A DNA stretch of 64,000 nt from Lacibacter sp. H407 (GCF_037892605.1 NZ_JBBKTU010000001.1:4402001-4466000); one strand, 5' to 3'; positions 1 to 8,604 are shown, counted from the stretch's first letter. Numbers and translations are program-made. The notes: generated by a model from the letters alone, not told the origin.

Positions 1-143
1 ATAAACGCTGCGCCATTGTTGTCAAAACCGGCATAATCGCCCATATCCCATACAAGTGTAAAACCAAGCTCTTGAAAAAAATCCCGTGCCTGTTCAAAGT
101 TGCCGCCTGATGGTACAAAAGGGCGCAGTGATAAGAATTTCAT
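1..143 (-). CDS. VOC (glyoxalase/bleomycin-resistance fold) family protein, 5' part only
   Basis: The gene starts with ATG at 143 and runs off the left edge, so only about 47 residues are visible. The N-terminus (MKFLSLRPFVPSG, then an ARDFF helix and LGF strand) has the beta-alpha-beta pattern that opens a glyoxalase/dioxygenase (VOC) half-module. VOC proteins are small cytoplasmic metal enzymes or drug-binding proteins; no metal ligand can be judged from this fragment. It lies 38 bp downstream of an acetyltransferase on the same strand and may be cotranscribed with it. The specific role is unknown. Confidence 0.6.
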   Translation of the reverse strand, partial: MKFLSLRPFVPSGGNFEQARDFFQELGFTLVWDMGDYAGFDNNGAAF

Positions 144-181
144 GTGATGATTGTTTGCTTAAAGATACAGTACCGGAATAG

Positions 182-862
182 TTATTCTCTTTTCAAAAAA
201 TAGAAATTCATTGGCATGGAAACAACAAAACCTAAACGTTCATAAACGGCAATGGCCCGTTCATTATCGTCACGCACATGCAGGAATGGTTGTTGACCAT
301 GACTAAGTATGATCTGCATCTGATGCTGCATTAATGCCGATGCGTAGCCTTTGCCCAAATGATCGGGATGTGTGCATACTGCACTTAGTTCGGTATAGTT
401 TTCACAATGTAAACGCTGCCCTGTCATAGCAACTAAGTTCCCTTTGTCAAAAATGCCGTGGTAGTAACCGAAATCGATGGTGCGTTTTCCAAACGGACCA
501 GGCTTTGTAAGTTTCACCAGTTCGCTCATTGCATTAACATTTTCTTCTGTTAACGGAACGATGTTGGGGAAATCACCGGTAATGATATTACTGCCTTCAT
601 ATACAAACTGCAATCCTTTTATTTCGTGTTGCAGTTGCCAGCCTTTTGGTGTGGTAATCGTAGTGGGCTTTGCATACAATATTCTGCGGCCTGTTGGTAA
701 CAGTTCATACAACTCTGCAAACCCGTTTGCATGATCATGAGAAAACCCGGCATAAGGCGATACTTCTTCGTTGAAATATTTTACCTGCTCAGTGCCGAAA
801 CTGAGATGTTTATCACCGGTAAGTAAAGCGTAGTAAACGGGATTTTCTAATACATAATTCAC
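182..862 (-). CDS. GNAT family N-acetyltransferase
   Basis: The C-terminal third carries the acetyl-CoA-binding core of the GCN5-related (FR47-like) family: a beta-4 strand TELSAVCTHPDHLGKGYA with the Q/R-x-x-G-x-G/A-type pyrophosphate loop (HLGKGYA), followed by the LHVRDDNERAIAVYERLGF motif that closes the fold. The N-terminal half is more divergent, as in acetyltransferases that combine a degenerate and an active GNAT half. The substrate cannot be predicted. The open frame extends upstream to a TTG at 925, but the GTG at 862 (VNYVLENPVYY) gives a more natural N-terminus; the extra 21 residues look like translated intergenic sequence. It is likely a cytoplasmic enzyme. Confidence 0.8.
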   Translation of the reverse strand: MNYVLENPVYYALLTGDKHLSFGTEQVKYFNEEVSPYAGFSHDHANGFAELYELLPTGRRILYAKPTTITTPKGWQLQHEIKGLQFVYEGSNIITGDFPNIVPLTEENVNAMSELVKLTKPGPFGKRTIDFGYYHGIFDKGNLVAMTGQRLHCENYTELSAVCTHPDHLGKGYASALMQHQMQIILSHGQQPFLHVRDDNERAIAVYERLGFVVSMPMNFYFLKRE

Positions 863-963
863 ATAACAAAAGTATCTGTTTTGCAAACGTGTTGAGCTAC
901 CGCAAATGGGGATGGCGGGTTTCAATTGCTAACGTCAACCCCAGCAGCTTTTCATCACGATCT

Positions 964-1947
964 TTATTGCTGCTCCTTACTTGTTTTCGGTTGTTCTTTT
1001 GGTGTGGGCTGTTTTGGTTTGGGAGCATCTTTTTGTATGCGAATGATCTTGCGGATGATATCTGCCACCGGTGCGCCAATACCCAAACGCTGCGCATTGG
1101 AATTTGCAGGAGCAGCCATCCGGTTTACCGGATCGAACAACAGATAATTCCCATGCTGCATTCCTGAAGAATCAAGTATGCCTTCCGGAACGTACAATTG
1201 TATTTTCACCTGCTGGTAACCGTTAGGAAAGTAACGCAGGTAATAACCACCCTCCTGCTTGTACCACTGCTCCTTTTTATAATCGGCTTTGTGAATTACT
1301 GATTTTTCACGCAACACGGCTATCCGTTCAAATGATTCGTATGTACTGGAACCTGTTTCAAACATCCGTTTCATACTCACCTGTGCACCGGTAATGCGTG
1401 CATCGGGCAATGCCTGTGCAACTTGTTTCACCACACCCATCACCCCGCCTTTTAACTGGAAGATCTGTTTCTTGGTTAAGAGTTGCTGTGCGGTCAATTG
1501 AACCGGCCACGAAAGTTTATTGTAATCGGACCCACTAACCACAGACCATAACAGCAGTTGAATATTTTTCTGATTGAGTTGTTGCTGTTGCAAGGAATTG
1601 CGTAAAACCGTTTCTACGATCTCCTTCCGATTCGTTTGCAACGGCATTTGTAAATAAGCATCTCTGTCCGATGGATCGGGTGTGCCGGGTTGCAAACAAT
1701 AACTTTTATAATTCGCTTCATAAAAACCTTCTGCCAATACGATCTGTCCCTCTTCTGTTTGCGGCAGATCGGTCAAGGGCAATGGTTGTTCGTTGATAAG
1801 CATTGTATCGATCAACAATGAAGTTGATACTTCAGGTGTTAAAACCTGTAGTTGTTTAAGGTTACTACTGATATGATCTTGCGAAACAGAAGCGCAGGCT
1901 GTTACAAAAAGAAGCAACCATACATGTTTGAGTAGAGTTACAGGCAT
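964..1947 (-). CDS. Lipoprotein of unknown function
   Basis: I do not recognise the family. The ATG at 1947 is preferred over the upstream ATG at 2007 because it gives a clean lipoprotein signal peptide: MPVTLLKHVWLLLFVTAC, with Cys18 as the likely lipidated residue. The mature part (about 310 residues) is soluble-looking, rich in Gln, Leu and Lys, and ends in a Pro/Lys-rich tail (KPKQPTPKEQPKTSKEQQ) that may be disordered. It lies alone, divergent from the cyclophilin gene with about 210 bp between them. Location is probably the inner leaflet of the outer membrane or the periplasm. Confidence 0.6.
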   Translation of the reverse strand: MPVTLLKHVWLLLFVTACASVSQDHISSNLKQLQVLTPEVSTSLLIDTMLINEQPLPLTDLPQTEEGQIVLAEGFYEANYKSYCLQPGTPDPSDRDAYLQMPLQTNRKEIVETVLRNSLQQQQLNQKNIQLLLWSVVSGSDYNKLSWPVQLTAQQLLTKKQIFQLKGGVMGVVKQVAQALPDARITGAQVSMKRMFETGSSTYESFERIAVLREKSVIHKADYKKEQWYKQEGGYYLRYFPNGYQQVKIQLYVPEGILDSSGMQHGNYLLFDPVNRMAAPANSNAQRLGIGAPVADIIRKIIRIQKDAPKPKQPTPKEQPKTSKEQQ

Positions 1948-2155
1948 ACGGTACGTTTTAGATGAGTGTTGATGAAGAAATAGTCTCCTGATCAACAATA
2001 AATACAATCACAAAATAGAAAACGAATTTTGCATTTGAAAGTTGTACGATCCAAAACATTGTTAAGGTTGGGAAGAACGAATGAATCAGAAAAATGACCG
2101 GCACCTTGAGTACAATTGACTGCTAAATGCTACTTTCGCAGTCTTAAATTATACT

Positions 2156-2602
2156 ATGAGCGAAATAAAATTAACAACCGGCGAAATACATACAGCTAAA
2201 GGCATCATGAAATTTGAATTATACAATGACGATGCCCCCATTGCTGCTGCAAATTTTGAAAAATTAGTGAGCGAAGGATTTTACAACGGATTAAAATTCC
2301 ACCGGGTGATCCCAAGCTTTATGATCCAGGGCGGATGCCCCGATGGCACAGGCGCAGGCGGCCCCGGCTATTCTATTCCATGCGAATTAACAGGCAGCAA
2401 ACAAATTCACGACCGTGGTGTAATGTCAATGGCGCACCGTGGTAGAGACACAGGTGGCAGCCAGTTTTTCATTTGCCATAATCGCAATGGCGTTAAACAT
2501 CTCGACGGTGTACATACCTGCTTTGGACGTATTACTGAAGGACTAGAAATTGTGGATGAAATACGTGCAGGTGATGTAATGTTGAAAGTTGTACTGACGT
2601 AA
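2156..2602 (+). CDS. Cyclophilin-type peptidyl-prolyl cis-trans isomerase
   Basis: This 148-residue protein has the short bacterial cyclophilin layout with no signal peptide, so it should be cytoplasmic and catalyse cis-trans isomerisation of Xaa-Pro bonds. Visible hallmarks are [14 protein letters not shown] (catalytic Arg in FHRVI, and the FMIQGG strand), [19 protein letters not shown] (a variant of the MA-x-x-x-x-x-N-SQFF loop) and [19 protein letters not shown] near the C-terminus. The tryptophan that binds cyclosporin in eukaryotic forms is replaced by His in LDGVH, as in many bacterial enzymes. A terminator follows directly. Confidence 0.93.
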   Translation: MSEIKLTTGEIHTAKGIMKFELYNDDAPIAAANFEKLVSEGFYNGLKFHRVIPSFMIQGGCPDGTGAGGPGYSIPCELTGSKQIHDRGVMSMAHRGRDTGGSQFFICHNRNGVKHLDGVHTCFGRITEGLEIVDEIRAGDVMLKVVLT

Positions 2603-2628
2603 ATTTCCTTGCCTCAATGTTTTAAAAG

Positions 2629-2657
2629 TCTCCGGCATTGTGTCGGAGATTTTTTTG
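2629..2657 (+). terminator. Rho-independent terminator after the cyclophilin gene
   Basis: TCTCCG pairs with CGGAGA around a 9-nt loop and is followed by a run of seven T. It sits 27 bp after the cyclophilin stop codon. Confidence 0.8.
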
Positions 2658-2767
2658 TTTGTTACTGATACATGAACGTTACTTCGTTTGCATGTTGTTA
2701 TAGCCAACGTATACGTTGATGCAATTCTTTATTGATATTCCACTTCTGAAAGAGCCTGCATTTACAT

Positions 2768-2797
2768 AAAAAAGATACGGGGCATTCACGCCCCGCA
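2768..2797 (-). terminator. Rho-independent terminator for the lipoprotein gene at 2830-3408
   Basis: CGGGGC and GCCCCG form a 6-bp GC stem around a 6-nt loop. Read on the minus strand it is followed by TATCTTTTTT, placing it about 35 bp after the stop of the minus-strand lipoprotein gene. Confidence 0.8.
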
Positions 2798-2829
2798 TTA
2801 TTAATTTTTGATTTCATTTGCTACTGCAC

Positions 2830-3408
2830 TTATGGACAACTGACGTTTGGATTAAACGGTGTGAAAATTCCATTAGGATTTTCTTTGTGTACCCATACAT
2901 GAAGACTCCAGTGCGGCACCGGAACCGGTGTTCCTCCATCATCAAATGCATGGGAGCCAAACATTGGCCAGCCCTGTCCTGCTTTGATCACAATATATTC
3001 CACTGCCACCAGCCGCAGGTTGCCATCTGGTCCTGTTTCGTACAATACCGCTTCGGGTTTCAGTGGATCAAAAACCGGATCTACAAGAGAGAAATTTGCC
3101 CAGTGGTAACCCATACCGCCCAGTCCCGGTACAGATACACAATGATCATCCGGCTCATATCCGGCCTTAATGGCCTGTGTAGTAGAGTGAAACCTTGCAG
3201 TGGCTGCCCGAAGTGATTTCAGCAATTCAGCATTAGCTGCATGCGATGCCGCAATTCCAGCAGCCGATTCAATTACAACAGGAGCTTTGCCTTGTACAGA
3301 CTGTTTATCAGTCAGACCTTGGGGTTCAATTTGTTTCTGACAACCTGTTACAAGTGTCAGCATGAACACTGCCAGCAGGCAGTAACGCAAAAGAAAATTT
3401 TGTTTCAT
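2830..3408 (-). CDS. Conserved lipoprotein with PGLGGMGYHW motif
   Basis: A lipoprotein signal peptide is clear (LTLVTGC, lipidated Cys23). The mature region has a His-containing segment (about residues 85-110: DDHCVSVPGLGGMGYHWAN) and then LRLVAVEYIVIKAG and HWSLHVWVHKENPNGIF, ending near NVSCP. The combination of a PGLGGMG(Y/F)H segment, a DPLKPEAVLYE segment and a final LHVW...NP.G.F.PFNP segment recalls a widespread hypothetical family in soil bacteria, but I know of no assigned function. The conserved His, Cys and Glu residues would suit metal or ligand binding (inference only). It is a single-gene unit with its own terminator. Confidence 0.6.
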   Translation of the reverse strand: MKQNFLLRYCLLAVFMLTLVTGCQKQIEPQGLTDKQSVQGKAPVVIESAAGIAASHAANAELLKSLRAATARFHSTTQAIKAGYEPDDHCVSVPGLGGMGYHWANFSLVDPVFDPLKPEAVLYETGPDGNLRLVAVEYIVIKAGQGWPMFGSHAFDDGGTPVPVPHWSLHVWVHKENPNGIFTPFNPNVSCP

Positions 3409-3714
3409 GACAAAAGTGATTGGGTTAAAGAATAGATCTTACACTAAACTGAGCAGAAGCTCAACCAGGTTCACTTCATGGTTGGCAGATGAATTTGTGA
3501 TTTCTTCAGATGTGGCGTTGCATTGAAACGTAGTCTCCAATGGAGTACAGAGCAGTATCAAAAGGAAGGATAAGAAAATTAGAAAAAATAAACCGGGATT
3601 GCAAGCATGCCGATGTTTTTAATATTTGCAGGAAACCGTATTAACAACTGTCTCTGTTGGCCGCATGACCAATGACTATCAACTAAAAACATTTAAAAAT
3701 TTATAGAGTGAAAT
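3409..3714. other. Gene-free interval, nothing recognised
   Basis: About 306 bp between two minus-strand genes. I see no open frame, hairpin terminator or dispersed repeat here. It presumably contains the promoter of the lipoprotein gene at 2830-3408. Confidence 0.5.
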
Positions 3715-4680
3715 TTACCCTGCCATCTCCCCGATCCATCGCATGATCTCCGCTCCTTCGTCTGCAGAACAGGGATTGGCCGCATCACCCGAAAAATAAT
3801 TCACCACTGCCTCGATCATGGGTTGCTGCACATGCTGCAACCGATCAAAATCGAAACGGGTTGTATCATTGTTACGTTGCATCGTTATGCTGTTACCGGT
3901 AAAAAAACTGAAACGCAACGAACCTTTGCTGCCAACGATCTCACATACATCATTTGGTTCTGCAGCAGTAAAACACCAACTGCCGGTAAAGACTATTTCA
4001 TTGTTGAAATGAATATTGCCTGTTACAAGATCAGGAGCTGTATAAAAACCACCTTGGTTTGTTGCTAAACCTGTAACAGTTGATACGCTACCAAACAGGT
4101 AATACAAAATATCTAACTGATGCGGAGCAAGATCATGAAAAAGTCCGCCACCAGAAACAGCAGGATCAAACCGCCACACATATTTTTCATCACTGAGTTG
4201 TGCAGCAGTGGGTGGTTGTTGATCGAGTTGCAAACGCACCAATCGTACATCACCAATTGCCTGTTGTTCCAATAGTGATTTTATTTTTTGAAACAACGGC
4301 CATTGTCTTCGATAATGTGCAACCGTTAGTTTTACATTGGCAGTTTTAGCTGCATTTGCCATGTTTTGTGCCGCAGCATAATTCAACGTCATTGGTTTTT
4401 CTACATACACCGGCTTGCCTGCGTTGATAGCAGCCAATGTATACGCTTCGTGTGATGAGGGTGGCGTGGCAATATAAATCGCATTCACATTGGGATCATG
4501 TATTAATTCATCGGCATCGGTATACCATTGCGGCACGCTATGTCGCTTTGCATAGTCTTCTGCTTTGGCTGCATTGCGTCGCATTACTGCTGTCAGCTTT
4601 GAACCTGGCACTTTATTAAATGCCGGACCGCTTTTGATTTCGGTTACATCGCCGCAACCGATAATTCCCCAGTTGATCAT
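3715..4680 (-). CDS. Gfo/Idh/MocA family NAD(P)-dependent oxidoreductase
   Basis: The 321-residue protein opens with a Rossmann dinucleotide loop (INWGIIGCGDVTE, GxGxxx type), has the family-defining YVEKPM motif (Lys at about residue 95) that binds cofactor and substrate, and a C-terminal sheet domain with GGGLFHDLAPHQLDILYYLFG, whose Asp/His pair is the usual catalytic position. Such enzymes oxidise or reduce sugars, inositols or their derivatives; the substrate cannot be told from sequence. No sugar operon adjoins it, and it has no Tat signal, so it should be cytoplasmic. Confidence 0.9.
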   Translation of the reverse strand: MINWGIIGCGDVTEIKSGPAFNKVPGSKLTAVMRRNAAKAEDYAKRHSVPQWYTDADELIHDPNVNAIYIATPPSSHEAYTLAAINAGKPVYVEKPMTLNYAAAQNMANAAKTANVKLTVAHYRRQWPLFQKIKSLLEQQAIGDVRLVRLQLDQQPPTAAQLSDEKYVWRFDPAVSGGGLFHDLAPHQLDILYYLFGSVSTVTGLATNQGGFYTAPDLVTGNIHFNNEIVFTGSWCFTAAEPNDVCEIVGSKGSLRFSFFTGNSITMQRNNDTTRFDFDRLQHVQQPMIEAVVNYFSGDAANPCSADEGAEIMRWIGEMAG

Positions 4681-4856
4681 ACCTGCTTCCTTACTTTTTT
4701 AAACGAATGATGATTGTGTGAAATTAAGAAGGAAAGCTATTGTATTCTGCAATTTTAAATGAGTTTCAAGTACAAGTGTGCGATAGCGGGATTATTTGCT
4801 CAGCACTCTGATATAAAACAAGTAGCAGTGAAATGTGGCCATACCAAAAAAGTCCT

Positions 4857-5444
4857 TTACATATATTCCTTTTCTTCTGATTGTTTCAAATGCTTCAATA
4901 GTTTCAGTTCCCTTCTGTTTGCCTTTATGATCACAAATGCCAGCACCACAAGACTTACAATTCCTGAAACGAGCACATAGAGATAAAACCCTTCAGAAAA
5001 CAATTCCTGAAACACCGGAAGTAATAAAATAAATCCTGTTACATAAGCTGCAAACAGCACTGGTGTAACGATGAGATGGATCACCCGTCGTTTGCTGTAA
5101 AAATCAGTTACTCGTTTCGTGTACGTTTTAAAATCGGCACGGATATCGATCTTGTGCAGCTTTCTGAAACTGATGTATTCAATCACAATACGGATCAACA
5201 ACGAAACGATCATCAGCAATAAACCAATTGAAAAACGGTTGAAGGTTGTTCCGGCATAGGTAGCAAAATACCAGATAATCACAATAACCGTGACCGACAG
5301 AATAGCGATCGTTACCAAATGTTTTGTTCGTACTTGTTTTGCTTTTTGTTCAGCTAACTTAATCAAGGTTTCAGGTTGCGGACGACGCTCACCCGAACCG
5401 GGTTGCTGTTGCCATGCGTTTTCTAAATCTGTAAAGGAACTCAT
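4857..5444 (-). CDS. Four-helix membrane protein coupled to an ECF sigma factor
   Basis: About 195 residues with a cytoplasmic-looking N-terminal segment of about 45 residues (LENAWQQQPGSGERRP...) followed by four hydrophobic helices arranged as two hairpins and a charged C-terminus (KANRRELKLLKHLKQSEEKEYM). The ATG at 5444 overlaps the sigma-factor stop as ATGA, so translation is probably coupled; the upstream in-frame ATG at 5456 is less likely. Genetic coupling to an ECF sigma gene suggests an anti-sigma or membrane signalling role, but no recognised zinc-binding anti-sigma motif (HxxxCxxC) is present, so the role is inference. Confidence 0.7.
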   Translation of the reverse strand: MSSFTDLENAWQQQPGSGERRPQPETLIKLAEQKAKQVRTKHLVTIAILSVTVIVIIWYFATYAGTTFNRFSIGLLLMIVSLLIRIVIEYISFRKLHKIDIRADFKTYTKRVTDFYSKRRVIHLIVTPVLFAAYVTGFILLLPVFQELFSEGFYLYVLVSGIVSLVVLAFVIIKANRRELKLLKHLKQSEEKEYM

Positions 5445-5926
5445 AGTTGTACACAAGTTGAAAGTTGTTTTTTAATACGGTGGATACGCACTCGTAGTGT
5501 GTCTTCGGTGCTGCCTACCACTTCTGCAATGGCACTGTACTCCAATCCTTCCAGCACCATCAGGATGATCATCTTACTTGTTTCATCTAATTTTTGAATA
5601 CATCCATACATTTTTTTCAATCGTTCTTCCTTTACAGGATTGTATTCTTCGGCAACAACATCGGGCAACTGTTCGGTTTTTATTTCTTTTGTTGTGGCCG
5701 GTTTGCGCAACTGCAATAAGCAGGTGTTCACCGCAATTCGATAAAGCCAGGTACTTATTTTCGCATCGCCCCGAAAGCCATCCAGGTGTTGCCAAACTTT
5801 CAGAAAAATTTCCTGTGTTGCATCGGCCGCCATTCCTTCATGCCCGTTGAAATAACCTTTGCACAGTCGAAACACTTTATCGTAATGCGTTTGATAGATG
5901 TTGGTAAACAGTTCTTGTTGCGGCAC
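5441..5926 (-). CDS. ECF-type RNA polymerase sigma-70 factor
   Basis: The 161-residue length and two-domain layout fit the extracytoplasmic-function group: region 2 with YDKVFRLCKGYF, ATQEIFLKVWQHL and STWLYRIAVNTCL (core binding and -10 recognition), a short acidic linker, then region 4 with LDETSKMIILMVLEGLEYSAIAEV and a helix-turn-helix (TEDTLRVRIHRIKKQL) for the -35 element. Start is GTG at 5926; the stop of the upstream hydrolase ends one base before it, and its own stop overlaps the next gene by 4 bp. The three genes therefore form one tight operon. Confidence 0.92.
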   Translation of the reverse strand: MPQQELFTNIYQTHYDKVFRLCKGYFNGHEGMAADATQEIFLKVWQHLDGFRGDAKISTWLYRIAVNTCLLQLRKPATTKEIKTEQLPDVVAEEYNPVKEERLKKMYGCIQKLDETSKMIILMVLEGLEYSAIAEVVGSTEDTLRVRIHRIKKQLSTCVQL

Positions 5927-5927
5927 G

Positions 5928-6764
5928 TTACTTTATGTTTTCTTTTATTTTCGTTAGATACCAATCGGGTTGATCATACATCACAAAATGTGCTGACTGG
6001 TCTGCATAGTGAAGCACTTTGTTGGCCAGCTTTGCATATTGTTCGTTGTATGTTTTTTCGATCCTGGCTTTGTTAGGATGCGTAGCTGCTAAAACAACAA
6101 CCGGAACCTTGATGTTGGCTACCTCTTCCCGCAGGTCCAATTTAAGCAAATCAATATAACCATACACATATGTTTCACGATCGGCCTGCATCATCCAGTC
6201 AACAACTGTGCTTTGCTTTTCTTTATTTAACATCATAAACGACACCTGTTGTTTGGCCTGTGTGCGGAAAGTAGCTGTATCGGTTTGCAGCATTTGTTTA
6301 CTGTATGGATTATCATAAACCATAGTTGCAGAATTGTAATTCGGCATCATCAATGCTCCCGTACATGGCAAGGCATCTACTGCAATTACTTTCTTAAACA
6401 GCGTTTGTTCGGTGGCAGCTAACCACAAGCCGAGTGTGCCACCCAAACTATGACCAATGATCACTGCCCTGTTCAACTTCTTTTCTTTTACATAAGCTAC
6501 TACCTGGTCTTTTATTTTCGGAAGCCATGGTTTTTCAATGGCAGGAACTCCACCAAAACCTGCAAAAGTGAACACATGACATTCGTATTGCAGGCTTAAT
6601 GCTTTAACGGTTTCACTAAATACTTCACCTGTGCAGGCAAAGCCCGGAAATAATAACACCGGACTTCCTTTACCGGTTACGGTTACACGAAATGCCTGCT
6701 GTGCATTTGTATGGAGCACTATCACAAATAAGCTGAGGACGAGAAGAAAAGCATGTTTTTTCAT
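5928..6764 (-). CDS. Secreted alpha/beta hydrolase
   Basis: An N-terminal signal peptide (MKKHAFLLVLSLFVIVLHTNAQ) directs the protein to the periplasm or beyond. The fold is marked by VLLFPGFACTGEVF (oxyanion region), the nucleophile elbow AVIIGHSLGGTLGLW (Ser in GHSLGG at about residue 105), a late acid strand (VPVVVLAATHPNK) and the catalytic His in ADQSAHFVMYDQPDWY. Substrate is unknown; esterases, lipases and proline iminopeptidase-like enzymes share this pattern. It is the first gene of the operon with the ECF sigma factor, which is an unusual partner for a hydrolase. Confidence 0.85.
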   Translation of the reverse strand: MKKHAFLLVLSLFVIVLHTNAQQAFRVTVTGKGSPVLLFPGFACTGEVFSETVKALSLQYECHVFTFAGFGGVPAIEKPWLPKIKDQVVAYVKEKKLNRAVIIGHSLGGTLGLWLAATEQTLFKKVIAVDALPCTGALMMPNYNSATMVYDNPYSKQMLQTDTATFRTQAKQQVSFMMLNKEKQSTVVDWMMQADRETYVYGYIDLLKLDLREEVANIKVPVVVLAATHPNKARIEKTYNEQYAKLANKVLHYADQSAHFVMYDQPDWYLTKIKENIK

Positions 6765-6994
6765 TGCTGATAAGTTTAAAATTTCCTTTATGATACAAGG
6801 GGTGAGGAATTGTTACAGGAAATTTGAAAGTTTTTTTGAGGAAAGTTTGATTGACTTCAAAATGCAATCGGGAAAGTATCGACAGGATTTGTAAAACAAC
6901 CGAATGTTTTTACAGCTACCCTTGTTTTGTGTACTGAGCTTAGTCGAATGTATCATTAACAATGAGTTATTGATATGTATTAGTTTCTTTGTCA

Positions 6995-7170
6995 CTTTTT
7001 GCTTGTCCAAAAAGTAACCAAAAAGGACCCCGAAAACCAATGTACAGCCTGGTTTTCGGTAACCGCCCTGATGAAGCTTTATTGCTACTGTAGTTAAGGA
7101 CAGCTGTTGTTACACAATCATCCTTTGTGTTGCATAGTGACTTGTTGATGCTGTATGATCATCTGATCAA
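6995..7170. repeat. Structured dispersed element, copy A
   Basis: Copy A of a roughly 180-bp element found three times in this window (copies B at 10710 and C at 20018). Hairpin 1 is CTTTTTG-CTTGTC-CAAAAAG (6995-7014). Hairpin 2 is CCGAAAACCA / TGGTTTTCGG (7030-7039 with 7050-7059, loop 10 nt). A further 110 bp (GCC-TGAT-A-G-TTT, CTACTGTAGT, TTACACAA, GCATAGTGA) aligns with the other copies. A palindromic REP-like unit follows at 7178. The flanking sequence 6765-6994 and 7211-7313 shows no gene. Confidence 0.75.
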
Positions 7171-7177
7171 TAAAGTT

Positions 7178-7210
7178 GTCATCCCGAGGATACGAGGGAT
7201 CTGCCGGGAT
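7178..7210 (+). repeat. REP-like palindromic half-element (R1)
   Basis: Carries GTCATCCCGAGG and CGAGGGATCTGC, the same words as the facing pairs at 8367, 8537, 21258 and 21710. A degenerate facing arm (about 7230-7250) may remain. It directly follows structured element copy A. Confidence 0.7.
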
Positions 7211-7313
7211 GGTGTTCGGCTATTCTGGCGTAGATTTCCGACCTGAGCTAATGTTACTCATACAACCGTAGAAGTATAAAACGCTATATTTATTCTCATA
7301 AAATAAATTTGGA

Positions 7314-8342
7314 ATGCGAATCAAAAGTAACGGTTGCAATTGTCTTCAACTTTGTTTTCTTATTTTCTGTGCAACTCTTTTGTCTGCGAATGCAACGGCG
7401 CAATTGCGATCAGGCAATCCCATCCTCAAAGGTTGGTATGCCGATCCGGAAGCGGCTATTTTTGGAAATAACTACTGGATCTTTCCTACTTACTCAGCCA
7501 AATACAAAGAGCAGGTTTTTCTCGATGCATTTTCTTCCAGCAATTTAGTGAGCTGGAAAAAACATAGCCGCATTTTAGATACCGCTGCTGTGAAGTGGGC
7601 GTATATGGCCATGTGGGCACCTGCTGTTATTCAAAAAGACAACAAGTATTATTTATTCTTTTCAGCGAATGATATTCAAAGCAAAGCACGCAACGGAATA
7701 AAAGACGATACACTCGGTGGCATCGGCATTGCAGTTGCAAACAAACCGGAAGGTCCGTACAAAGATTATTTGGGCAAGCCGCTGATCAATCAATTCTACA
7801 ATGGCGCACAGCCGATCGATCAATTTATTTTCCAGGATAAAGATGGTCAGTATTATATCATCTACGGTGGATGGGGGCATTGCAATATCGGTAAACTCAA
7901 CAACGATTTTACAGGCATCATTCCGTTTAATGATGGTACAAAATTTAAAGAGATAACGCCCAAAGGTTATGTGGAAGGACCGTTCATGTTTCTGCGAAAT
8001 AATAAATACTATTTTATGTGGAGTGAAGGTGGCTGGACGGGCCCCGACTATTCAGTTGCGTATGCAATTGCCGATTCTCCTTTCGGGCCGTTTGAACGGG
8101 TGGGAAAAATTTTACAGCAGGATACTACGGTGGCAACTGGTGCAGGGCATCATTCCATCATTCATAACAAAGAAAAAGACAAATGGCATATCGTTTATCA
8201 CCGCAGGCCCAAAGGAGAAACAGCTGCTAACAACCGGGAGACTTGCATTGAAGAATTGTTTTTTGATGAGAAGGGATTTATAAAGCCGGTGAAGATAACG
8301 TTTGAAGGTGTGAAGGAGCAAAGGCTGAAGAGAAAGCGTTAA
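7314..8342 (+). CDS. Glycoside hydrolase family 43 protein
   Basis: A signal peptide (cleavage near ANATAQ, residue 30) precedes a single five-bladed beta-propeller of about 310 residues. The three acidic residues expected for GH43 are visible: Asp44 in WYADPEA (general base), Asp169 in QPIDQFIF (pKa modulator) and Glu221 in YVEGPFMF (general acid). GH43 enzymes are inverting arabinofuranosidases, xylosidases or galactosidases acting on plant polysaccharide side chains; the linkage here cannot be assigned. It is a stand-alone gene with no SusC/SusD pair nearby, so it is not part of a visible polysaccharide utilisation locus. A TAAATTTG box lies just before the ATG. Confidence 0.9.
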   Translation: MRIKSNGCNCLQLCFLIFCATLLSANATAQLRSGNPILKGWYADPEAAIFGNNYWIFPTYSAKYKEQVFLDAFSSSNLVSWKKHSRILDTAAVKWAYMAMWAPAVIQKDNKYYLFFSANDIQSKARNGIKDDTLGGIGIAVANKPEGPYKDYLGKPLINQFYNGAQPIDQFIFQDKDGQYYIIYGGWGHCNIGKLNNDFTGIIPFNDGTKFKEITPKGYVEGPFMFLRNNKYYFMWSEGGWTGPDYSVAYAIADSPFGPFERVGKILQQDTTVATGAGHHSIIHNKEKDKWHIVYHRRPKGETAANNRETCIEELFFDEKGFIKPVKITFEGVKEQRLKRKR

Positions 8343-8366
8343 TGTTGACATGACGTCCAATAGAAC

Positions 8367-8478
8367 GTCATCCCGACGCAGGAGGGATCTCTACTTACCC
8401 GGAAAGTAAGTATGTTATCAGCTTGATTATAATTTACTAGTCTTACTGCGTAGAGATGTCTCCTGCCGTCGACATGAC
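8367..8478. repeat. REP-like facing pair (R2)
   Basis: Left arm 8367-8392 (GTCATCCCGACGCAGGAG, then GGATCTCT) faces a right arm at 8452-8478 whose complement reads GTCATGTCGACGGCAGGAG, then ACATCTCT. The two arms could fold into a long imperfect hairpin with a loop of about 60 nt. Confidence 0.75.
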
Positions 8479-8536
8479 GGACTCCGCAGTTGTTACTTGT
8501 TTACCGATGCTGTACATTTTGCTGCTCACCAAAGTT

Positions 8537-8604
8537 GTCATCCCGAGGATACGAGGGATCTGCTGAGATAATGCCAGACAGATTTCTCCTAACGTCGAAA
8601 TGAC
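8537..8604. repeat. REP-like facing pair (R3)
   Basis: Left arm GTCATCCCGAGG...GGGATCTGC (8537-8563) faces a diverged right arm ending in GTCGAAATGAC (8580-8604). R2 and R3 lie in tandem and fill most of the 331-bp interval between the GH43 gene and the protease fusion gene; nothing else is seen there. Confidence 0.75.

Noticed and set aside
893-963. Possible tRNA near TGAGCTACCGCAAATGG
   Set aside because: No acceptor, anticodon or T-arm pairing could be built around it.
6813-7040. Small minus-strand ORF (and a similar one at 10478-10759) with shared peptides
   Set aside because: Similarity arises because both ORFs run through copies of the structured repeat element; there is no signal of protein-level conservation.
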